A program made the position numbers and the translations under genes. Positions 54,244 to 62,328 of a stretch of 64,000 bases of DNA are shown in pieces. How positions within the stretch are numbered: the first letter of the stretch is position 1; each line of letters begins with the position of its first letter. Below the pieces are notes generated by a model, which was not told the origin of the DNA, did not search any database, and saw only the letters and a program-made list of their open reading frames with translations. Source of the DNA: Nocardia flavorosea NBRC 108225 (GTDB lineage: Bacteria; Actinomycetota; Actinomycetes; Mycobacteriales; Mycobacteriaceae); NCBI RefSeq assembly GCF_001613385.1, contig NZ_BDCG01000011.1, positions 59,077-123,076 on the forward strand, in the 5' to 3' direction.

Positions 54244-54578
54244 TCGTCGACGCCTTCCTGCGTGCCGCGCGTACGGGCCAGTTCGCAACCCTGCTCGAGC
54301 TTCTCGACCCGGACGTGGTGCTGCGAGCCGACGCTACCGTGGTAGCGGCCGGAGCGGCGCCCGAAGTGGTCGGCTCCGATCCCGTGGCCCGGACCTTCGA
54401 CGGCCGTGCCCGCGGCGCGCGGCCCGCCCTGGTCGACCGGGAGCCGGGTGCGGTCTGGCGGGTCGGCGGCCGGCCACGTTTCGTCTTCACCTTCACCGTC
54501 CGGCAAGGAAAGATCGTCGGTATAGCGATGAGCGGTGATCCGGAGCGGATCGAGGCCATGGACCTATGCGACCGATGA
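54238..54578 (+). pseudogene. SigJ-type ECF sigma factor, C-terminal SnoaL fragment
   Basis: About 112 residues of the SnoaL-like tail found on SigJ (ECF41) sigma factors: VVDAFLRAARTGQFATLLEL, LDPDVVLRADATVVAAGA and FVFTFTVRQGKIVGIAMSGD. The sigma-2 and sigma-4 domains are absent; the sequence before 54238 is antisense DoxX. It could not act as a sigma factor. Confidence 0.8.
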
Positions 54579-54791
54579 GCCCGCCCGAAACCGCCGCCGG
54601 CGACTCGATATCCGGGCGGCCCGGGTGTTTCGAATGTGGACGCGCCGGTTAGCCAGACACCCGACCCGCCACTACCCTGGCACAGGCTCCTACGACCGGC
54701 CGGTTCGGACGCAGGCGACGTGCTTCCGGCCCTTCCCGGCGACCAACGGTCACAGGGCCGCCCTGCACAAACGTCGAGCGGAGACGCATTT

Positions 54792-55064
54792 ATGAAGAAA
54801 GCCTGCGTGATCGCAGCAATGTCCTTGGCAGTCATGGGTTTTTCGGGGGCCACCGCCGCCGCCCTCCCCTCCGGCAGCGCCGATCTCCCGGGGCTCCCGG
54901 GCGCTACCCAGCCCGGCCCGCCTGCCCCGCCGGACGGCAAGAAGGTCGGCGACCCGTGCACCGCCGGCGGCGGCGTGGCGGGGCACTACGAGTGGGTGCA
55001 TCTCGACGAGGAATCCGCCGCGCACTACGGCACCGAATGGATGTTCGTCTGCCAGGCGAACTGA
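54792..55064 (+). CDS. Small secreted protein with C-terminal GTEWMFVC motif
   Basis: A 90-residue protein with a signal peptide (MKKACVIAAMSLAVMGFSGA). The mature part has a Pro/Gly-rich stretch (GLPGATQPGPPAPPDG), GDPCTAGG and the end HYGTEWMFVCQAN; the two Cys could form a disulfide. I do not know a function. A copy of the end (35 of 38 bases) lies on the minus strand at 57595-57632. The ATG at 54792 was chosen for its signal peptide. Confidence 0.75.
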   Translation: MKKACVIAAMSLAVMGFSGATAAALPSGSADLPGLPGATQPGPPAPPDGKKVGDPCTAGGGVAGHYEWVHLDEESAAHYGTEWMFVCQAN

Positions 55065-55104
55065 TTTCGTGAGTGCGAGCGAGATGCTCGGGTTCCGTTG
55101 ACCT

Positions 55105-55146
55105 CACCATGGCCCGTCCACCCATCGGGATGGACGGGCCATGGTG
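55105..55146. terminator. Perfect 16-bp hairpin between convergent genes
   Basis: CACCATGGCCCGTCCA and TGGACGGGCCATGGTG form a perfect 16-bp stem with a 10-base loop, between the secreted-protein gene and the leftward GNAT gene. It fits a bidirectional terminator. Confidence 0.7.
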
Positions 55147-55226
55147 TCGGATCGGAGTCCGGAACGTCAACGCCCTGGTGGCCAGTGCCCGTACTGCCAC
55201 CCGAGGTCGCCGGCACGGTGTCGGCC

Positions 55227-55729
55227 TCAGCCTTGCCCGGCGGCCGCGAGGTCGATCCACGCGGTGACAGAGTCGCTTTCATGGACGAGGTCGCCCCCAT
55301 GGCCGCGAGCACTCGTTGGGCGGCAGTGTTGTCGGGCGTCGTGCTCGCGAACAAGGAATCGAATCCGTCGGCGCGGGCGAGTGCCAGTAGATGGCGCAGC
55401 ACCGCACCGCCGACGCCGCTGCCACGGTGGGAACGTCCGATCCACACCCCCGCTTCGGCCGCACGGCTCGGGCCTTCCATCGGACACAGCCGCGCGGCTC
55501 CCACCACGGTGTCCCCCACGACGATTGCATAGGTGCTCTCCACCGGTTCGGCCGATAGAGACCTCGACCGATGGAACCGCAGGAACGCCGTCCGATGCTC
55601 ACCGGTCCACCCGGCCGGCCCGGCCACCGGGGGCATCACCTCACGGGGGTCGGCATCGGTTACAGCCACATCCAGCAGCCCCTGAAGCAGGTCCTCATCG
55701 AGCCGCCGCAGAGTGACCTCAGAGTGCAT
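55227..55729 (-). pseudogene. GNAT acetyltransferase, frameshifted near its end
   Basis: A GNAT acetyltransferase starting at 55729 (MHSEVTLRRLDEDLLQGLLD). The domain is good as far as IGRSHRGSGVGGAVLRHLLA (acetyl-CoA loop RGSGVGG) and NTAAQRVLAAMG, then the frame goes wrong. One extra base in the CCCCC at 55294-55298 restores DLVHESDSVTAWIDLAAAGQ and the stop at 55227. A homopolymer sequencing error is possible. Without correction the frame runs on as nonsense to 55025. Confidence 0.8.
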
Positions 55730-55804
55730 GCCCGCATCCTGCCATCGCGACCGGACCGTCCCCCAATGATTTTCGGGGGAGCACATCCGGGATCACCTTC
55801 GGCT

Positions 55805-56767
55805 TCACCCCTCCCTGACCGGACCGGCAATGAGGTGCCTTTCGGCAGAGACCGGAACGGCCTGCTCCGCCGGCACGGGCGCCGGGTCACCGGTTTTCCG
55901 CCGCGCGGGCTGCCAGCCCGGGGGACCGAACAGATATCCGGTCAGCTCGCCGATTCCGCGCGCCAGGCGCAGGTCGCGGCCGATGGCACGGAACTCGTGG
56001 AAGTACACCGTGATGGGGTTGTACGTGCCGATATTGTGCACAAGCCCGTACTGCACCGGCTCCCGTTCGGACGCATACGTGCCGAACAGGTGATCCCAGA
56101 TCATGAACATGCCGCCGAAGTTCTTGTCCAAGTAGGGGTTGTTGGCGCCGTGGTGCACTCGATGATTGGACGGGGTATTGAACGTCCATTCGATAGGCGC
56201 CCACAACCGGTCTACGCGTTCGGTGTGGATGGGTATCTGGATGATGATCGTCAACGCCCTGGTCAGGAAGATCGCCGAAGGCGGGGCGCCGATTGCGGCG
56301 ATCGGCACATACCAGAGGTATCCGAGCAGATCGGTGGCTCCGAATATGCCCAGGCGGTAGGCGGTCGACAGGTTGAATCGTTCGCTCGAGTGATGGACGG
56401 AATGCGTCGCCCACAGTATCCGCACCCGGTGTGCGGTGCGGTGTTCGGCGTAGTAGGCGAGGTCGGCCAGGAGCAGGACGAACAACCACAGTGCGGGGTG
56501 GTGCATGGACCATTGCAGCGGGGTGGCCTCGGCGACCACGACGATCAGTAACCCCGCGCCGAGCAGAGCCGTATACGGGCCGATGAAGTTGCCCGCGATC
56601 CGGATCACGAGGTTGACCGCGGTGTCCTTGAATCCATATCCCTGCCGCCCGCGTTCAGCGTGCTTATCGCGCCGGATCCAGAACGCAACCATGTCTACGA
56701 CCAGCAGCACCGTGAACGCCCACTCGGCGTTGTCCAATGCCGCGGCGAAGCTGTTCTCGAAACTCAT
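55805..56767 (-). CDS. Sterol desaturase/fatty acid hydroxylase family protein
   Basis: A 320-residue membrane di-iron enzyme of the fatty acid hydroxylase superfamily. The three His boxes are HRTAHRVRILWATHSVHHSS and HRVHHGANNPYLDKNFGG, with several membrane helices around them (TAVNLVIRIAGNFIGPYTALL; ALWLFVLLLADLAYYAEHRT). It would insert oxygen into or desaturate a lipid such as a sterol, carotenoid or fatty acid; the substrate is unknown. The start at 56767 is a clear ATG. The last 40 residues are not part of the catalytic fold. Confidence 0.9.
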   Translation of the reverse strand: MSFENSFAAALDNAEWAFTVLLVVDMVAFWIRRDKHAERGRQGYGFKDTAVNLVIRIAGNFIGPYTALLGAGLLIVVVAEATPLQWSMHHPALWLFVLLLADLAYYAEHRTAHRVRILWATHSVHHSSERFNLSTAYRLGIFGATDLLGYLWYVPIAAIGAPPSAIFLTRALTIIIQIPIHTERVDRLWAPIEWTFNTPSNHRVHHGANNPYLDKNFGGMFMIWDHLFGTYASEREPVQYGLVHNIGTYNPITVYFHEFRAIGRDLRLARGIGELTGYLFGPPGWQPARRKTGDPAPVPAEQAVPVSAERHLIAGPVREG

Positions 56768-57050
56768 GACCCCTCCGGCTCGTCAGTTGCGCCCAGCGTA
56801 GGACGATTTCGCCGGGAGCACCTCCGGCTCGAGTTGGGGGTTGTTTCTCATACTCTGGAGGGATGCGCATCTAAGGGTCGATCGCATCCGTCCACCGATC
56901 AGCCCTCAGCGCTCGCCAGCGGATCCATCGATTACGTTGCAGAGCAGTTGAATACCTTTCACAACACCCAACTCTTCACGCATACCGGAGGTACTGAGCA
57001 GTCGTCCGAGGACCGATCGCGATGGGCACCGGCCGGCCGGAAGGGGAACG

Positions 57051-57515
57051 GTGAGAAGCAGACCGAGATGGTATCGGGCCGCGCTGGGCAGGAAGATCCG
57101 CGACTGGTGGCTGTGGGCAATCGGTCCCACCGCGGCCCTGCTCCTGGTCCTGATCGGAACCCACGTTCCCGACGCCTGGGCCGCCCGTCACGGCGAAGGC
57201 CGACCGGGAATCTGGACGGTGACCGACGTGTCGTGCCACGACACCCAGTGCCGCGTATGGGGCGATTTCGTTCCCGACGACGGCGGACGAGGCCGGCAGC
57301 ACGTGAAGCTCGCGGGCCGCGAATTCTCCCTGCACCCCGACGATGCCGGAACTCGGTGGCGAGCCATAGATGTCGGGTCGTGGAGGGACGAGGTTTTCGT
57401 CCCCGGCGGCGGCCGCGCGTTTTCGGCAGTGTGGACAAGTGCGGCGATGGCCGCTGTCACCGCCTTCTGGCTACTGACGGTCTGGGCAACGTACCGACAC
57501 AAACGTAGGCAGTAG
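57051..57515 (+). CDS. Two-helix membrane protein of unknown function
   Basis: A 154-residue protein with one helix near the start (WLWAIGPTAALLLVLIGTHV), an outer domain with a Cys pair (VTDVSCHDTQCRVWGDFVPD) and a second helix near the end (WTSAAMAAVTAFWLLTVWAT). GTG 57051 follows AAGGGGA. Family not recognised; it looks like a Nocardia-type hypothetical. A 29-bp exact copy of its first helix (GTGGCTGTGGGCAATCGGTC and the next 9 bases) occurs on the minus strand near 51430-51460. Confidence 0.75.
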   Translation: MRSRPRWYRAALGRKIRDWWLWAIGPTAALLLVLIGTHVPDAWAARHGEGRPGIWTVTDVSCHDTQCRVWGDFVPDDGGRGRQHVKLAGREFSLHPDDAGTRWRAIDVGSWRDEVFVPGGGRAFSAVWTSAAMAAVTAFWLLTVWATYRHKRRQ

Positions 57516-57539
57516 GGCCGCGGCCGCCCTCGACATGGT

Positions 57540-57640
57540 GCAGATACGGGCGACACAGCCGCTTGGGTGCAGCGCCCTCGACTCGGCGCCCGGCGCAGAC
57601 GAACGTCCATTCGGTGCCGTAGTGCACCGCGGCCGGGAGA
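57540..57640 (-). pseudogene. Fragment of the small secreted protein
   Basis: Immediately after the osmC stop the minus strand reads PDLPAAVHYGTEWTFVCAGR, like the end of the secreted protein at 54792. Of 38 bases (57595-57632), 35 match it. There is no start or signal peptide. Confidence 0.65.
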
Positions 57641-58153
57641 TCAGGCTGTTTCGAGTGTGGTCTCGACCGGTGTCGCGCCGGTGGTGAGGTCCAGGACCGG
57701 GCAGTGGGCATCGACAGCGGCCTGCAGCTCCGCATACCGCTGCGCGGTCTCCGGTCCGGTGATCCGAACCCGGACCCGCACCGCCTGAAACCCCGCGCGC
57801 ACCCGGTCGTCGAGGCCGAAGAATCCGCGGATATCCAGATCGCCTTCGGCTTCGATCGACAGATCGTCGACCACGATCCCCAGCCGCTGCGCCCAGAACC
57901 GGTAGGTGACGATCTGGCAGGAAATCAACGCGCCCAGATAGACCTCCACCGGATTCGGCGCGGTGCCCTCCCCACCGAGTGCCGGCGGTTCGTCCACCTG
58001 CAACCCGTGAACACCTGCAGTGATGGCGCTCCCCACCGTGCCCTGCGGTGTCCCTGATACACGGAAGACCACCGCGGCATTCGCCGGATCCTGTGCGACT
58101 GCATCGGCAGTGGCCGTGGAGATGTCGTTGAGTGAGGAAGTCTCGGTGGTCAT
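57641..58153 (-). CDS. OsmC family protein
   Basis: A 170-residue OsmC/Ohr-type peroxidase-fold protein. The two redox Cys are in LISCQIVTYRFWAQ and DAHCPVLDLTTG. GGEGTAPNPVEVYLGAL and RVRVRITGPETAQRYAE are typical of the YhfA/OsmC subgroup. Such proteins reduce organic hydroperoxides. It is a single gene unit on the minus strand. Confidence 0.88.
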   Translation of the reverse strand: MTTETSSLNDISTATADAVAQDPANAAVVFRVSGTPQGTVGSAITAGVHGLQVDEPPALGGEGTAPNPVEVYLGALISCQIVTYRFWAQRLGIVVDDLSIEAEGDLDIRGFFGLDDRVRAGFQAVRVRVRITGPETAQRYAELQAAVDAHCPVLDLTTGATPVETTLETA

Positions 58154-58398
58154 GGCCGCGACGTTAGGTTGCGGGATGTGCCGGCACCACGATTGTGCTC
58201 AGGCTGAGGCCAATCGGACGGCGATCGGTCAGGTGCGTGAGTAGTAGACCGCCCCGGCACCCCACCGCCGGCCGCAACGGCGTCACCGGTGGTGGTGCTA
58301 CTGCGCGGTGAGGCCAGGAAGGTCACCACAGCGGCGACCTACCGGGCGTCGATGATCCGCCGCACCGAGTTGGCGGCGGAGTTGATCGGGATTTGGGC

Positions 58399-58974
58399 TC
58401 AGCTCCCGGCCGAGTCCTTGGTCAGCGCGTCCATGAAGAGGTCGACGAGCGGACGGGCTTGCTCTTCGGTGCCGTGCTGCACGGAATAGGCGATGCCACC
58501 CATGAGGAGTAGGACATTGTCCGGGGCGACGTCCGTTCGCAGGCTTCCGTCTCGGGCGCCGGCCGTGAGGAGGGTGGCGACGGCGTCGGTAAGGAGTGCT
58601 CGGCTGTCGGAGTACGGATCGATGCCGGAGGCGATGACCGCGTTGAGGGCTTCGGACATTCCGCTTTTTGCCGTGGCGTAGTGGATGAAGTGCTCCATCC
58701 ACATCCGGGTGGCCTCGGCGGCCGGGTGCTGGGCGAGAAGGTCGTTCACCTTCTCGCACACCTGGGTGAGTTGACGCCGGTAGGCGGCGTCGATGAGGAC
58801 TTCCCGAGTCGGGAAGTGCCGGTAGAGCGTGCCGACACCCACGCCCGCCTGCTTCGCGATGGCGGCAGGCGCGGTGTCCAGCCCCTGCTCGGCGAAGGCC
58901 TGCGCGGCGACCTCGAGCAAGCGCTCCCGGTTCTGCAGCGCGTCACTCCTGGTGCGGCGGGGTGTGGCGGGCAT
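58399..58974 (-). CDS. TetR family regulator
   Basis: A 191-residue TetR regulator: SDALQNRERLLEVAAQAFAEQ, then IAKQAGVGVGTLYRHFPTREVLIDA (HTH). The C-terminal domain is of the SACE_7040/YjdC-like type (AGARDGSLRTDVAPDNVLLLM). It is divergent from an SDR gene with a shared operator between them, so it probably represses that SDR. The frame at 58974 starts MPATPRRTRSD. Confidence 0.88.
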   Translation of the reverse strand: MPATPRRTRSDALQNRERLLEVAAQAFAEQGLDTAPAAIAKQAGVGVGTLYRHFPTREVLIDAAYRRQLTQVCEKVNDLLAQHPAAEATRMWMEHFIHYATAKSGMSEALNAVIASGIDPYSDSRALLTDAVATLLTAGARDGSLRTDVAPDNVLLLMGGIAYSVQHGTEEQARPLVDLFMDALTKDSAGS

Positions 58975-59008
58975 GCGGGTTCCTTCGGTGTCGGCCTCCA
59001 GTTGCTTT

Positions 59009-59050
59009 CCGGAATACGTTCCGCTTAACTTTAAACGGAATGAGTTCCGG
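59009..59050. promoter_or_regulatory. Operator between TetR and SDR genes
   Basis: CCGGAATACGTTCCG and CGGAATGAGTTCCGG form an inverted repeat (11 of 15 bases in the arms) with a 12-bp AT-rich centre, TTAACTTTAAA inside it. TetR proteins of this type often use GGAAT...ATTCC-like operators. It sits where both divergent promoters should lie. Confidence 0.7.
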
Positions 59051-59075
59051 TATCACTCTACTTCAGGAGACTCCC

Positions 59076-59927
59076 ATGCCCGCCCCCTCCGACAAGGCCT
59101 CACGTCACTGGTTCGTCACCGGAGCCTCCGGTGGGCTGGGCCGCCATCTCACCGAGCACGCCCTGCGGAACGGCGACCGCGTTACGGCGACGGTCCGCCG
59201 CCGGGCAGCTCTCGAAGACCTGCGCGAGATGTACGGCGACCGGCTGACTGTCGAGATCCTCGACCTCACGCGGCCGGCCGACGTGGACAAGGTGGTCGGC
59301 AGAACTCTCCGGTCCGGGCCGGTGGACATTGTGGTCAACAATGCCGGATACGCGGTTGTGGGCGCAGCCGAGGAAATGACCGTCCAACAGATTCGCGACC
59401 AGATCGAGGTCCTCCTGCTCGCGCCGATGGTGATCACCCGCGCCTTCCTGCAGCCGATGCGTGAGCAGGGCGGTGGCCGGATCATCCAGATCTCCAGCGT
59501 CGGCGGCCAGGTCGGTATCCCCACCCACAGCTCCTATCACGCGGGCAAGTGGGGGCTGGAGGGCTTCACCGAGAGCGTCAGCCGCGAGGTCTCCGACTTC
59601 GGCATATACCTCACTCTGGTCGAGCCCGGCGCCACCCGCACCGGTTTCGCTTCGGCCCTGCAATACACCACCGAAACGACCGTCTACCGCGACAATGCCG
59701 TCGGCCAGACCCGGCACTCCCTGGAAACCGCAGACGAGAGCGTCTTCACCGGCGACCCGGCCAAGCTCGCCGCCGCCATCTACGACACCACCCGCCACCC
59801 GAGCCCGCCACTGCGCCTGACTCTCGGATCCGACTCTTATAGCGCAATCCATACGGCACTCACCGAACGTCTCACCGCGCTCGAAACTCAGAAGGATCTC
59901 GCCGAATCTGTCGCCTTCACCCACTGA
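59076..59927 (+). CDS. Short-chain dehydrogenase/reductase
   Basis: An NAD(P)-dependent oxidoreductase of 283 residues. The Gly motif is TGASGGLGRHLTE, the NNAG motif is VNNAGYAVVG, the catalytic Ser is in QISSVGGQ and Tyr/Lys in SYHAGKWGLEGF. The chain is closest to classical SDRs acting on ketones or alcohols. The ATG at 59076 (AGGAGA just before) was chosen; an in-frame start at 58962 lies within the operator region. Substrate unknown; regulated by the divergent TetR. Confidence 0.9.
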   Translation: MPAPSDKASRHWFVTGASGGLGRHLTEHALRNGDRVTATVRRRAALEDLREMYGDRLTVEILDLTRPADVDKVVGRTLRSGPVDIVVNNAGYAVVGAAEEMTVQQIRDQIEVLLLAPMVITRAFLQPMREQGGGRIIQISSVGGQVGIPTHSSYHAGKWGLEGFTESVSREVSDFGIYLTLVEPGATRTGFASALQYTTETTVYRDNAVGQTRHSLETADESVFTGDPAKLAAAIYDTTRHPSPPLRLTLGSDSYSAIHTALTERLTALETQKDLAESVAFTH

Positions 59928-60034
59928 TCCGCCCCGCCGGCACGTGGTCTCACCCATCGCCCACCGTGGCACCGAGCACGGCTCCGGGGCGGGGTTCTCT
60001 GCCACGGTCAACCAGCCGGTCGGGGGTGCCGAGC

Positions 60035-60811
60035 TCAATCGCGTACGAGGAGGTAGTGGAGTCGAAGCGCCGTGGCGCGCCCGAGGTTGAGCGTGTGGTC
60101 GGTGCGCAGCAGGTTCGTACTGTCGGCGAACACACGGAACTCCTCATGTATGGGGATCCGCGCCGCCCAGCAACGATCACCCTCGACCACCGTGACATAG
60201 GCACCGTCAGCCCCGAACGCACCCGGCGGCGACACCAAGCGCAACTCCCCATCCGCCCCGACCTCGGGCCGCAGAAGGACCTGCACGTTCCCCAACGGCA
60301 GCGGAAACGACACATGCACACTCGGCTGATCGGAGCCGGGTAGCTGCGTGACTCGATAGAACCCGCTGTAGATGTATTCGCCCGTGGCCCGCGAAGTCCG
60401 CAACCACGCCGCGCCGCGATACCCACCGTCCGCATCGACCAGCTGCTCGACCCGGCTATCGATTCCCCGCGCCGTATCCAACGACCGAATCGGCAACGCC
60501 AACTGCCCCACCCGCCGCCCGAAGAACCTGGTGACAAACCACCCGCCCATCGCGAATCCCGGAGCCCACTGAACCCACGCCTCCATCCGCCACAACGCGG
60601 TCTGCTCATAGAAATCCCGGACGTCCGGGTGTAGCCGCCCTGGGTCGAACCCGACACCCCCGAGCGCCCCGATATCGGGCAGCAGCCCGGCCGCTGGGTC
60701 ATCATCGATCCGCCCACCGACCCGTTCAGCTTCGGTGCGCAACCAGTTGCCCTCCACAGCCCCACCGGCATCGGTGAGAACGGGAGCCCCGCAGCCAGGA
60801 ACGCCTTCCAT
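60035..60811 (-). CDS. Hypothetical protein of Nocardia type
   Basis: A 258-residue protein of no family I recognise. It contains HPDVRDFYEQTALWRMEAWV, GFAMGGWFVTRFFGRRVGQL, TGEYIYSGFYRVTQLPGSDQ and PIHEEFRVFADSTNLLRTDH, and reads like a soluble enzyme with a central hydrophobic helix. Its coding signal is good on this frame. An overlapping longer minus frame at 59950-60879 is a shadow. Next upstream on the same strand is the restriction enzyme gene, 12 bp away, so they may be one transcript. Confidence 0.65.
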   Translation of the reverse strand: MEGVPGCGAPVLTDAGGAVEGNWLRTEAERVGGRIDDDPAAGLLPDIGALGGVGFDPGRLHPDVRDFYEQTALWRMEAWVQWAPGFAMGGWFVTRFFGRRVGQLALPIRSLDTARGIDSRVEQLVDADGGYRGAAWLRTSRATGEYIYSGFYRVTQLPGSDQPSVHVSFPLPLGNVQVLLRPEVGADGELRLVSPPGAFGADGAYVTVVEGDRCWAARIPIHEEFRVFADSTNLLRTDHTLNLGRATALRLHYLLVRD

Positions 60812-60823
60812 CGCGCGGGGGCT

Positions 60824-62113
60824 CTACACCCGACTCCCCGGCTCGACCGATCTACTTCCGTCCAGGATGCTGTAACCAACTCCTACCGAGTGACCGAGCC
60901 CCACGACCGAATCGATATGCAGTGTCCTCGGAAACCCTTCGTCCAACCATTTCCGGAGACGCTCGCGGTCGCTGTATCCCTTCTGCCGCAACGCTTCGAC
61001 CACGTCGCGTCCACAAATCATGGCGATGGGATGACCGTCTTCCCGGACTTCCTCATAAACCTGTTTCGCGAAGTAGGACAGCGTGACGAAGACTCCGAAC
61101 TGCCGGTGCCGGATCCGGGAGATCAGCCGACTCATTTCCTTGACACCGATGCTGTTGGTTTCCTTGTAGCACTTCGCTTCGAGTGCGAACTCGACAGCTA
61201 CTCGGTCGGCACCGGGACCGAGTAGATAGGCACCTACCGCGTCGCGTCCGCCGTCACGAGATGGAAGTGTCACCGTGCACTTCCCCGTGGCCGGTGCCAT
61301 CATGCGCCAGATTGCCACTGCACACTCTTCGAAGTCTGTCTCTCGGCCTTCGAAATGTGCGCGGATCATTCTCAGCATCTCCCACCCCGCAGGGTCGTCC
61401 GGAAGCTGATCATCCTTGGTCCGGATGGTCAACGTCGACGGCGCAACCAATGGACGGTACACACGCCCGTCGACCCATTCCCTCCATGGCGCAGGACAAC
61501 CCGGTCCGGTGGTGGGTTCGCCGCGAAGGACCGAGGTCAGCCATGTGCGCTCCACTATGCCTACGTCGAGGACGGTGAAGAAAGCACGATAGTTCTGGAA
61601 CCGGGCGCCCTTCGTATGACGCCATATGGCGGACAGGTCCTCGTCGGATGTCATCGTTTCCGTACCGGGGGCGAGAAGCCCTCTGAACCGGACCGAACGA
61701 CCAGGTGCAGCTTTCTCGAAACAGAGAAACGGTGGCACTACCGCCCGCTCCTCGGGCAGGCCGTGGGTGGCTTCGAAGACATCCCGCAACAACAGGTTTC
61801 CGGAGCGTGTGGTCTGATGCAGGCCAGAGCCGGGCTTCCGGTTGTCTCCGTAGTAGGTAAATATTCCGGTCTCCAGATCCAGCTGATCCGGCCAGTCCGG
61901 CTCGGCTCCCGTCGTAAAGAGGGCCACCAGCCGCACATCCTTCTTCATCACGGAACCCTTGAGTCGGAATCCCCCCTGGTTCCCTACTGGAAGCAACCGA
62001 GCCAGCGCGTCGTCCCCTGCCGTCCCCTTCGCACCGCCAAGGTACAGGCGGTCGATATGCAGATCGGCCTCCCTGAGTGCATCGAAGGCGACTGCGGTCT
62101 CAGAACCGATCAT
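60824..62113 (-). CDS. Modification-dependent restriction enzyme (AspBHI/Mrr-like)
   Basis: A 429-residue enzyme. The N-terminal part matches the AspBHI-type recognition domain: VALFTTGAEPDWPDQLDLET, FTYYGDNRKPGSGLHQTTRS, and PPFLCFEKAAPGRSVRFRGL, the pattern of modified-cytosine readers. The C-terminal Mrr-like PD-(D/E)XK nuclease has RDGGRDAVGAYLLG and FALEAKCYKETN (E-x-K), then HRQFGVFVTLSYF. Such type IV enzymes cut foreign DNA that carries methyl- or hydroxymethyl-cytosine. The neighbouring HNH gene is divergent, 215 bp away. Confidence 0.85.
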   Translation of the reverse strand: MIGSETAVAFDALREADLHIDRLYLGGAKGTAGDDALARLLPVGNQGGFRLKGSVMKKDVRLVALFTTGAEPDWPDQLDLETGIFTYYGDNRKPGSGLHQTTRSGNLLLRDVFEATHGLPEERAVVPPFLCFEKAAPGRSVRFRGLLAPGTETMTSDEDLSAIWRHTKGARFQNYRAFFTVLDVGIVERTWLTSVLRGEPTTGPGCPAPWREWVDGRVYRPLVAPSTLTIRTKDDQLPDDPAGWEMLRMIRAHFEGRETDFEECAVAIWRMMAPATGKCTVTLPSRDGGRDAVGAYLLGPGADRVAVEFALEAKCYKETNSIGVKEMSRLISRIRHRQFGVFVTLSYFAKQVYEEVREDGHPIAMICGRDVVEALRQKGYSDRERLRKWLDEGFPRTLHIDSVVGLGHSVGVGYSILDGSRSVEPGSRV

Positions 62114-62328
62114 GAATGCATATCGTAGAGTGCTCTACGAATGCAGACCAGCCGGGTGACCTGGTCCTTCCGACCCGAAAGACGCACGCCCATCACAGCA
62201 CCGGCCCGCAGCCCACTGTCTGTCTTCGCCGGTGTGCATTGTGCCCCCGCAATTCGATCCATCCGGATGCCGACACAGGTACACCGCGCCTGGCAGAATC
62301 CACTGGTGGACACCAGCGCTGAACCGTC

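Noticed and set aside
59950..60879. A 309-residue minus frame overlapping the 258-residue hypothetical gene
   Set aside because: Trp/Arg/Ser-rich shadow frame; the 258-residue frame has a much better protein composition.
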